A stretch of 10,463 bases of DNA from Rhodothermaceae bacterium (GTDB lineage Bacteria > Bacteroidota > Rhodothermia > Rhodothermales > JAHEMB01): assembly GCA_024643915.1 (NCBI GenBank), contig JAHEMB010000065.1, positions 1 through 10,463 on the forward strand, given 5' to 3'. Every line of letters starts with the position of its first letter. Position 1 is the stretch's first letter. The translations under genes and the position numbers were made by a program. Shown one piece after another: positions 1-5,207 of the stretch. A model generated the notes under the pieces. That model was given only the letters and a program-made list of their open reading frames with translations. It ran no database searches and was not told the DNA's origin.

Positions 1-1017
1 CCGGCCCTCCCCGCGTCGCGCCCGCCGCTCAGTTCCCCACGTAGCCCAGCGCCTGCAGCTTCTCCAGCTCCTTCTCCGCCAGGCCCGCCCCAGTCGCACC
101 GCCCCGCTGATCTCCTTCAGGCCCGTGTTGGGCACGAGGCCGCCGGGGGTGTCGTAGCTGCCCGCGCGCTTCCAGGTGAAGCCACCGTCGTAGGCGAAGC
201 CGTCCAATTGGCCGCCGGCTTCGAGGTGGGTGGCCGCCTGGCGGGGGTTGCTTAGGGCTTGCAGCGTCAGGCTGCCCGCGAGGGGGGCCTCGTAGGCGAA
301 GAGGTCCGGGCCGGTGGCGTGGACGACGCCGCCGAGGGCGTCGGAGCCGTAGAGCAGGCTCGCCGGCCCTTTCACCACCTCGATGCGCTCCATCCCGAAG
401 GCGTCCACCTCGGGCGCGTGCTCATCGCCCCACTGCTGCCCCTCCTGCCGCACCCCATCGCTGACGACGAGGACGCGCTGCGAGGTCAGCCCCCGGATCA
501 TCGGCTTGGCCAGCCCCGGCCCGGTCCGCAACAGCCGCACACCCGCCACGTCCTCCGCCGCCTCAAATGCCGAGACACCCCGGTTGCGTATGATCTCGTC
601 GCGCTCGACGACGGCCACGGCCTGCGGCGTCGAGAGGAGGTCGGAGGCCTGCGCCTTGGCGGTGACGGTGACGGAGGGCGCCTCGTAGGTCGTCGGACGC
701 AGGGCCAGGTCAAGCGTCTGCGCCGCCGTGCCGAGAACAACGGTACGCGTCTCGCTTTGGAAACCGATGAAGCTAAATACAATGCGGTAGGCGCCGGGCC
801 GGTCGAAAGCCAGGCGGTAGCGGCCCTCCGCGTCGGTCACGCTCCCCAATGCCACGGCGGGAGCAAAGACGGTGGCGCCGGCCAGGGGCTCACCCGTCTC
901 AGCATCGGTGACGCGGCCTGCGAGCACCTGCGCCTGCCCGGCGCTCGTAAAACAAAAGAGTAGGATCAGCAGGGCCAGGGTTCGCATACTGCAACGCCTG
1001 ATTGAACTGCAACGCAT
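1..1017 (-). CDS. TonB-dependent receptor, N-terminal part, frame lost near the left edge
   Basis: Outer-membrane receptor for active import of a ligand, energised by TonB. The start at 1017 is preferred because GAAGGAGA lies a few bases upstream; an in-frame ATG at 987 is an alternative. Residues 1-30 form a signal peptide with a hydrophobic core (LALLILLFCF) ending AGQA. Residues 31-110 resemble a carboxypeptidase-regulatory-like beta-sandwich (AGRVTDAETGEPLAGATV). Residues 110-235 are a TonB plug: RNRGVSAFEAAEDVAGV, PMIRGLTSQRVLVVSDGV, ERIEVVKGPASLLYGSDALGGV. The first barrel strands follow to about residue 308. Receptors of this kind usually exceed 650 aa, but here the frame turns into Arg/Trp-rich non-protein-like sequence from about position 90 to 1, and another frame carries a terminating tail there. 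The gene is therefore probably truncated by a deletion, or chimeric through assembly. It lies 153 bp downstream of a His-rich secreted protein on the same strand, which suggests metal or metal-complex uptake (inference). Confidence 0.85.
   Translation of the reverse strand, partial: MRCSSIRRCSMRTLALLILLFCFTSAGQAQVLAGRVTDAETGEPLAGATVFAPAVALGSVTDAEGRYRLAFDRPGAYRIVFSFIGFQSETRTVVLGTAAQTLDLALRPTTYEAPSVTVTAKAQASDLLSTPQAVAVVERDEIIRNRGVSAFEAAEDVAGVRLLRTGPGLAKPMIRGLTSQRVLVVSDGVRQEGQQWGDEHAPEVDAFGMERIEVVKGPASLLYGSDALGGVVHATGPDLFAYEAPLAGSLTLQALSNPRQAATHLEAGGQLDGFAYDGGFTWKRAGSYDTPGGLVPNTGLKEISGAVRLGRAWRRRSWRSCRRWATWGTERRARRGEGR
29..85 (-). pseudogene. 3' tail of an unidentified gene joined to the receptor in another frame
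   Basis: In the frame ending with TGA at 31-29 the minus strand encodes GLAEKELEKLQALGYVGN and then stops. A helical segment followed by LxxLGYVG at the very C-terminus is a pattern I associate with sulfatase and alkaline-phosphatase-superfamily proteins, not with outer-membrane barrels, which usually end in an aromatic residue. Upstream of about position 90 this frame does not look protein-like, whereas the receptor frame does. The tail therefore looks like the end of a different gene joined to a broken receptor. The assignment to a family rests on a very short peptide. Confidence 0.4.
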
Positions 1018-1170
1018 GGCTCTCTCCTTCCAGCGAGATAAGCGGGGCTGCCAAACGCGTGCGCGCCTCTCCCCGGCCTGCACGGCACAAGGTGAGATCA
1101 GCGAAAACGCGGGGCAGTCGGCAAGACACTCGCCGGACCTCACAACGGCGCCCGACGAGCAAAAGCGGAA

Positions 1171-1536
1171 TCAGGAAGAGACAGGGGGGCCGCGGATGGC
1201 CCGGGAGAAATGCGCACGGGACGCGAAGAGAACGGGTGCTGCCGCCCGCAACAACGTGGCCTGCCGGAGAGGACGGAGCGCCTGCCCGGTCAGGCCGGAA
1301 GAAAGCTTAACGACGGCACAGAAGGCGCAGTCGGTGCTCTGATAGACTTCCTTGACGAGCCAGCCACCGCGCGCCTGCGATGCGTCCTTCGGCGTCTCGT
1401 GCCGGTGGGACGGCTTGTGCCTGTGATCCAGATGATGCACCACGGGCGCCCCCAGCCCGCCCACGAGAAAGACGGCGAGCAAAACGAGGGCGCTGTATGT
1501 GCGGCGGAGCGGCAACATGCACGAGAAACGCACCAC
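1171..1536 (-). CDS. small His-rich secreted protein, DUF2946-like
   Basis: A 121-aa protein from a GTG start at 1536, or 115 aa from the ATG at 1518; neither has a clear ribosome binding site. Residues 10-30 are a hydrophobic export signal (RRTYSALVLLAVFLVGGLGA). A His cluster follows immediately (HHLDHRH at 34-40, H44, H46), then a CxxC pair (C70, C73 in DCAFC), and the protein ends in RGPP plus three residues. Small exported proteins with His, a CxxC and a C-terminal (R)xPP are typical of DUF2946, whose members often sit next to TonB receptors or copper and zinc proteins. The TonB receptor begins 153 bp downstream on the same strand, so the two are probably co-transcribed. A role in handling a transition metal is inferred from composition and neighbourhood; the family call is from pattern recognition only. 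Confidence 0.6.
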   Translation of the reverse strand: MVRFSCMLPLRRTYSALVLLAVFLVGGLGAPVVHHLDHRHKPSHRHETPKDASQARGGWLVKEVYQSTDCAFCAVVKLSSGLTGQALRPLRQATLLRAAAPVLFASRAHFSRAIRGPPVSS

Positions 1537-1593
1537 GCCGAGGAAGGTGCCGCCCGTGGGGAGCCGGAGAAAGGGAGAGGGAGAGAGTCGGCG

Positions 1594-1622
1594 ATTGCTA
1601 CCCCTTATCGTTTCTATCTTCG
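1594..1622 (+). promoter_or_regulatory. candidate Bacteroidota-type promoter for the Ppx-like gene
   Basis: ATTG at 1594-1597 and TATCTTCG at 1615-1622 are separated by 17 bases. This resembles the Bacteroidota consensus TTTG, 17-21 bases, TAnnTTTG with one mismatch in each box. Transcription would begin near 1629, inside the tandem repeat that precedes the start codon. It is a weak match found by eye. Confidence 0.25.
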
Positions 1623-1649
1623 ACTCCCCGACTCCCCGACTCCCCGACT
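1621..1649 (+). repeat. 8-bp tandem repeat CGACTCCC abutting a start codon
   Basis: CGACTCCC occurs three times in perfect tandem at 1621-1628, 1629-1636 and 1637-1644, followed by a partial copy CGACT that runs into the ATG at 1650. The repeat occupies the place of the ribosome binding site of the Ppx-like gene. It is C-rich (CUCCCC in RNA), the opposite of a Shine-Dalgarno sequence. Confidence 0.9.
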
Positions 1650-2594
1650 ATGCGCCTCGCTGCTATCGATGTAGGGACCAACACGGCGCTGCTGCTCGTC
1701 GCAGACCTGGGCGCAGCGGGGCTGACGCCCCTCGTGGAGGAGCAGCGGTTCGTGCGGCTGGGCGAGGGGGTGGATGCCGCCGGGCGCGTCGGCGAGGCGG
1801 CGATGGCCAGACTTCGGACGACGCTGCGCGAATACCGGCAGACGGCCGAGGCATGGGGCGTGGAGGAGATCCTCGTCGGCGCCACGAGCGCCTCGCGCGA
1901 TGCCCGCAACCGCGACGACCTGGTCGCCTTCGTCCGGCAGGAGACCGGCCTGCCTTACGAGATCCTCTCCGGCGAAGACGAAGCCACCTGGACCTTCCTC
2001 GGCGCCCTCTCCGCCTTCGACGACCTCGACGGGCGCTGCGCCCTCATCGACATCGGCGGGGGCTCGACGGAGTTGGTGGTGGGCGAGGCCGGGGGCGGGG
2101 CCGAGGCCCTCCACTACCGTCGCAGCCTCGACGTGGGCGCGGTGCGGCTGACGGAGCGGTTCTTTTCGCAGCAACCGCCGCACCCCTCAGCAGTGGAGGC
2201 CGCCCGGACGTTCACCCGCCGACTGCTCGAAGAAGCTGCCGCGCCGCTCGATAGGTCAATGCCATTCGTCGGGGCGGCGGGGACGCTCCTGGCCCTCGCG
2301 CTCGTTGAGGCGGGCGCGGCATCGTGGGAGGCGCTCAGCACAGGCGACATGATTCTGGGGGCCGGCGTCGTGCGGCGCTGGTGCGAGCGGCTGCTGACGC
2401 TTTCCTTCGACGAGGTGCTGGCCCTCAACCACGTCGTCCTGGAGGGCCGCGCCGACGTATTCCCGGCGGGTGTGCTCGTCCTCGACCTGGTGATGACACA
2501 CTTCCAGATCGACGCCTGCCGCGTCAGTCCACGGGGGTTGCGGCACGGGCTGGCGCTGCGCTGGGGACGCGAAAACGGCCTTATCTCAGGTTGA
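1650..2594 (+). CDS. Ppx/GppA family phosphatase, short form
   Basis: A 314-aa cytosolic enzyme of the ASKHA actin-like fold. The family removes terminal phosphates from inorganic polyphosphate or converts pppGpp to ppGpp. The N-terminal phosphate-binding loop is AAIDVGTNTALLLVAD (residues 4-19). Residues 75-87 (LVGATSASRDARN) match the conserved (A)TxAxRxAxN region. SGEDEA (107-112) holds the acidic residues of the catalytic region, and LIDIGGGSTELVVG (132-145) is the second nucleotide/phosphate loop. The C-terminal GLRHGLALRWG resembles the usual GLReGl ending of the core. It lacks the C-terminal HD-like extension of long exopolyphosphatases. The start at 1650 is chosen because the conserved fold begins there; the frame is open further upstream but that sequence is not protein-like. 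The substrate cannot be decided from sequence alone. Confidence 0.93.
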   Translation: MRLAAIDVGTNTALLLVADLGAAGLTPLVEEQRFVRLGEGVDAAGRVGEAAMARLRTTLREYRQTAEAWGVEEILVGATSASRDARNRDDLVAFVRQETGLPYEILSGEDEATWTFLGALSAFDDLDGRCALIDIGGGSTELVVGEAGGGAEALHYRRSLDVGAVRLTERFFSQQPPHPSAVEAARTFTRRLLEEAAAPLDRSMPFVGAAGTLLALALVEAGAASWEALSTGDMILGAGVVRRWCERLLTLSFDEVLALNHVVLEGRADVFPAGVLVLDLVMTHFQIDACRVSPRGLRHGLALRWGRENGLISG

Positions 2595-2702
2595 AACCGC
2601 ACGTCTCAGATTGATCTCATCTCAACGTGAGAAGGGCCTGGGAGGGAGAGAAAAGCGGTGTGGAAGTTACCCTTCTACCGAAGTAGGTTACACTCCGTAA
2701 AC

Positions 2703-2755
2703 CCCGGCTGAACGGTCCCTGAGGGGCCGGATCGCTGCATCTTTTTTCTTTTCAG
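2703..2755 (+). terminator. possible terminator after the Ppx-like gene
   Basis: GGTCCC and GGGGCC can pair across a short loop near 2714-2728 (one G-U pair), with an alternative outer CCGGC/GCCGG pairing. A T-rich stretch with six consecutive T follows about 15 bases later, and that distance is long for a standard intrinsic terminator. Confidence 0.3.
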
Positions 2756-2780
2756 ATTCAGCGCGTCCGGGTAGCGACGC

Positions 2781-2800
2781 CTTACGACTCCTCACGACTC
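2781..2800. repeat. 10-bp tandem repeat overlapping the stop codon of the HTH gene
   Basis: CTTACGACTC (2781-2790) is followed directly by CTCACGACTC (2791-2800), nine of ten bases identical. The second copy contains the stop codon of the minus-strand HTH gene. The CGACTC core is shared with the tandem repeat at 1621-1649. Confidence 0.7.
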
Positions 2801-3220
2801 GGTGCCGATGCGGTGGCGCTGGAGCATGTCCGCCACGCCCTGAAGGCTGTGATAGGCGATGCCGTGGCGTTGCTGCAGGTAAGCTTGCACGTCTTTGAGC
2901 CGGGGAAGCCGCCCGGCGGCCCGTTCGCGCTGGAGGCCGGCCACCACCTCGGGCGTCACGCGCTCCTGGCTGCCGCCGACGGGCTTTTCGTCCAGGAGGG
3001 CGCTTAAGCCGCCTTTCTCGTAGGCTTTCCACCACCGCTGAAGCTGCCGCTCGGAGTAGCCCAGGACGGGCGCGAGGGGGCGGCGGCTGGCGTAGGCGCC
3101 GCTCTTGAGCAGGCGCAGCATTTTCACCCGGTCGCACACGGCCTCTCCGCGCAGGCGCTTTTCGAGAGCAGCCAGCTCGTTCACAGTTTCGGCGATGCGT
3201 TGCGGGTAATCGACGCGCAT
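2792..3220 (-). CDS. helix-turn-helix protein, orphan N-terminal part of an IS630-type transposase
   Basis: A 142-aa protein from the ATG at 3220; the frame stays open upstream to 3298, but those residues look like untranslated leader. Residues 1-30 are helical (QRIAETVNELAALEKRL). Residues 31-76 form a helix-turn-helix of the transposase type (RVKMLRLL, then GYSERQLQRWWKAYEKGGLS). Residues 77-90 contain the typical linker (LLDEKPVGGSQERVTPE). Residues 91-138 form the second winged-helix part (LPRLKDVQAYLQQRHGIAYH, then GVADMLQRH). In IS630-like transposases a DDE catalytic domain follows at about this point. Here a stop comes at once and the 197 bases beyond show no DDE sequence. It may be the first frame of a two-frame element that lost its partner, or a DNA-binding remnant now acting as a regulator. 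It is divergent from the S8 peptidase gene at 3418, with 197 bp between the starts. Confidence 0.8.
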   Translation of the reverse strand: MRVDYPQRIAETVNELAALEKRLRGEAVCDRVKMLRLLKSGAYASRRPLAPVLGYSERQLQRWWKAYEKGGLSALLDEKPVGGSQERVTPEVVAGLQRERAAGRLPRLKDVQAYLQQRHGIAYHSLQGVADMLQRHRIGTES

Positions 3221-3260
3221 GACGGGATCGGGGAGGGATACAGACACGGTGAAGCTGAAT

Positions 3261-3279
3261 GAGGGCGTCTTCGGCCCTC
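3261..3279. repeat. short inverted repeat upstream of the HTH gene
   Basis: GAGGGC (3261-3266) and GCCCTC (3274-3279) form a six-base stem with a seven-base loop, about 40 bases upstream of the HTH start and about 140 upstream of the S8 peptidase start. It could be an operator or an RNA hairpin in the HTH leader. Otherwise the 197-base divergent region shows only an A-rich stretch (GTTAAGAAAAC) before the peptidase start. Confidence 0.4.
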
Positions 3280-3417
3280 GGTGGTGGGTTTGGCACATCC
3301 CCTTTGGAGAGCACCTTGCGACAGAGCGGGCCAGACGGCGGACGCCCCGACACCCAAGCTATCGGCGCCTACCGCTCTCGGTTAAGAAAACACACACCCG
3401 ATTAACGCCCCGATACG

Positions 3418-4776
3418 ATGCGAATCGCTACGAAATTCAAACCGACCCGCCTGCGCGCCACGCTCGCCGTGCTGCTGACAGCCGGCCTCCTGCTCTCCGG
3501 CTGCGCCGATGGCCTTATCGGCCAGGAAGAAGTGGTGCCTGCCGAACAACAGCGCGAAGGGAAGCTGCGCCACGCGCATCTGCTCCAGCGCGGCGACGGC
3601 GAAGGTGCCAACAAAGTTCTGGAGCGCTACGGCAGCCTCGTCACGGCCACCGAGTTCGTCGTGAAAATGACGGCTTCCTCCGCGCTCAGCGCCAGCAAGG
3701 TCCTAGAGCGCTATAGCAATGAGCCGGGCGTGACCGTCAAGCGTTCCTTCCGGCGCGCCTATCGCGGCTTCGCCATCCACGTCGATCCGCTCAACGTGCC
3801 CGGCCTGCTCAACAAGATTGAGGCCGACCCGGACATCGAGTGGATCGAACCGGACATCCGCACACACCGGCCCAGTCCGCAGGCGTCCGATCTCAAAGGC
3901 GGCAACAAGCAGTACCTGCCGTGGGGCGTGGATCGTATCGACGGGGACCGCAGCTCCACCATCTCCGGCAACGGCCGGGGCAGCGTGAGCGGCGTCGAAC
4001 TGTACATCCTCGACTCGGGCATCAAGGCCCACGACATCAACGTCGTCGAGGAAATGAACTTCCTCACGGGGGAATCGGGCGAAAACGCAGCCAGCGACGC
4101 ACTCGGGCACGGCACCCATGTGGCCGGCACCGCCGCCGCCCAGGACAACAGCATCGCCGTTGCCGGGGTGGCGCCGGGCGCCCGCGTGCACAACTTCAAG
4201 GTACTCGACAACGCCGGCAACGGCGACCTCTCGACGGCCATCGCCGCGGTGGACCTCATCACCGAGCGCAAGGTGGCTGATCCAGCGACCCCCATCGTGG
4301 TCAACCTGAGCTTCGGCGGCGACATCGGCACGACGGCCTACAACGCGCTCGACGAAGCCATCCAAACCTCCATCGCAGCGGGCGTCGTCTACGTCATCGC
4401 TGCGGGCAATGCGGGCATCGACGTGGCGACGGTAACCCCGGCGCACGTGACCGAGGCCCTCACCGTAGGCGCCTACGACAAAAACGACCGCTTCGCGTCC
4501 TTCTCCAACTACGGTAGCCTGATCGATCTCCTGGCGCCGGGCGTGGACATCGAATCGTGCAGCAACGCCACCGGGGCCAAGCAGCCGCCGGTGCTGATGA
4601 GCGGCACGTCCATGGCTTCGCCGCACGTGGCCGGCGCCGCCGCGCTCTACCTCTCGCGCCATCCCAATGCGACGCCGCAGCAGGTCCACGATGCCCTTGT
4701 CGGGGCGGGCCAGCCCTGGATCAGCGGCATGCCATCGGGCACCACCAGCCGCAGCGTCTACGTCGGCAACTTTTAG
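3418..4776 (+). CDS. S8 (subtilisin) family lipoprotein peptidase with I9-like prodomain
   Basis: A 452-aa predicted lipoprotein serine protease. A basic N-terminus and hydrophobic core lead to the lipobox LSGC, so Cys29 would be acylated. The mature protein starts CADGLIGQ and carries GKLRHAHL (48-55). The motif KVLERY occurs twice, at 66-71 and 94-99. Residues 105-147 match the end of an inhibitor-I9 prodomain (RRAYRGFAI, then IEADPDIEWIEPD). The catalytic domain spans about 165-450 with Asp199 in ILDSG, His231 in GHGTHVAG, oxyanion Asn331 in AAGN and Ser398 in GTSMASPHVAG, so it should be active. DSG in place of the usual DTG is a minor variation. The start has no Shine-Dalgarno sequence but an A-rich leader. 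It is followed by a large inverted repeat and then by a small lipoprotein and a paralogous peptidase on the same strand, which suggests one transcription unit acting at the cell envelope. The substrate is unknown. Confidence 0.95.
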   Translation: MRIATKFKPTRLRATLAVLLTAGLLLSGCADGLIGQEEVVPAEQQREGKLRHAHLLQRGDGEGANKVLERYGSLVTATEFVVKMTASSALSASKVLERYSNEPGVTVKRSFRRAYRGFAIHVDPLNVPGLLNKIEADPDIEWIEPDIRTHRPSPQASDLKGGNKQYLPWGVDRIDGDRSSTISGNGRGSVSGVELYILDSGIKAHDINVVEEMNFLTGESGENAASDALGHGTHVAGTAAAQDNSIAVAGVAPGARVHNFKVLDNAGNGDLSTAIAAVDLITERKVADPATPIVVNLSFGGDIGTTAYNALDEAIQTSIAAGVVYVIAAGNAGIDVATVTPAHVTEALTVGAYDKNDRFASFSNYGSLIDLLAPGVDIESCSNATGAKQPPVLMSGTSMASPHVAGAAALYLSRHPNATPQQVHDALVGAGQPWISGMPSGTTSRSVYVGNF

Positions 4777-4782
4777 GGGGCA

Positions 4783-4841
4783 GCACCGCCCTACGCTCCC
4801 CCGGCCGGGCAGTCGGGGCCTGGCCGGGGGGCGGGCGGTGC
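4783..4841. repeat. large GC-rich inverted repeat between S8 peptidase and small lipoprotein genes
   Basis: Two nested perfect stems: outer GCACCGCCC (4783-4791) with GGGCGGTGC (4833-4841), and inner CCCCCGGCC (4798-4806) with GGCCGGGGG (4822-4830). They are separated by an asymmetric internal loop (six bases left, two right) and capped by a 15-base loop. It begins seven bases after the peptidase stop and ends 18 bases before the next ATG. No T-tract follows, so it does not look like a normal intrinsic terminator. As RNA it could protect the upstream message from 3' exonucleases, attenuate read-through, or control initiation of the next gene. Confidence 0.85.
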
Positions 4842-4859
4842 ACAAGGGGAGATCCAACG

Positions 4860-5141
4860 ATGAATCAGATAAGCAAAAGCTACCAGGGAGACGAGACGAT
4901 GAAAACAGCGGTCGATGCACACACGATGCTGCTGAGCGTGCTGATGGCGGGGGCGGTGCTCCTGGCCGCGCTCCTCTCCCTCACAGGATGCACCAACCGC
5001 GCCCTCGCCTCGGGCGAGACGACCCACGCCACGGTTGTGGAAACGACCATTCAGAGACATCCTGCCATCCTGCCAACCGACGCCATCCTTGAGGACGCTG
5101 CCGAATGGCCGATACAGACCGAGACCTTCACCACCTTTTAA
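4860..5141 (+). CDS. small orphan lipoprotein between two S8 peptidases
   Basis: A 93-aa protein from ATG 4860, preceded by GGGGAG at good spacing, or 80 aa from ATG 4899, preceded by GGGAG. A long hydrophobic segment (MLLSVLMAGAVLLAALL) ends in the lipobox LTGC, so it should be an acylated lipoprotein with a mature part of only about 50 residues. That part is Thr-rich at first (GETTHATVVETTIQ) and ends in an acidic/aromatic tail (EDAAEW, then TETFTTF). I recognise no family. The mature region includes a small nucleotide repeat (CATCCTGC twice, near 5058-5073). It starts 83 bases after the first S8 peptidase and ends 66 bases before the second, on the same strand, so it probably belongs to the same operon. 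A role as inhibitor, chaperone, substrate or anchor for the proteases is speculation. The coding call rests on the lipobox, the ribosome binding sites and the position. Confidence 0.7.
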   Translation: MNQISKSYQGDETMKTAVDAHTMLLSVLMAGAVLLAALLSLTGCTNRALASGETTHATVVETTIQRHPAILPTDAILEDAAEWPIQTETFTTF

Positions 5142-5207
5142 GTAACCCGCGTCCCTCACCACGCGCGCACCGGGCCAACGTCGTATCGGCCCATCAGAGA
5201 GAAAGCT

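Noticed and set aside
259..963. A plus-strand coding frame opposite the TonB receptor
   Set aside because: The minus strand gives clear signal-peptide, regulatory and plug motifs; the plus-strand product has none.
1018..1170. A riboswitch (cobalamin type) upstream of the TonB receptor
   Set aside because: A GCCGACTGCCCC stretch is vaguely similar to the cobalamin box, but the conserved core and paired helices are not recognisable.
2595..3300. A complete insertion sequence around the HTH gene
   Set aside because: No DDE catalytic region, no matching terminal inverted repeats and no target-site duplication could be seen.
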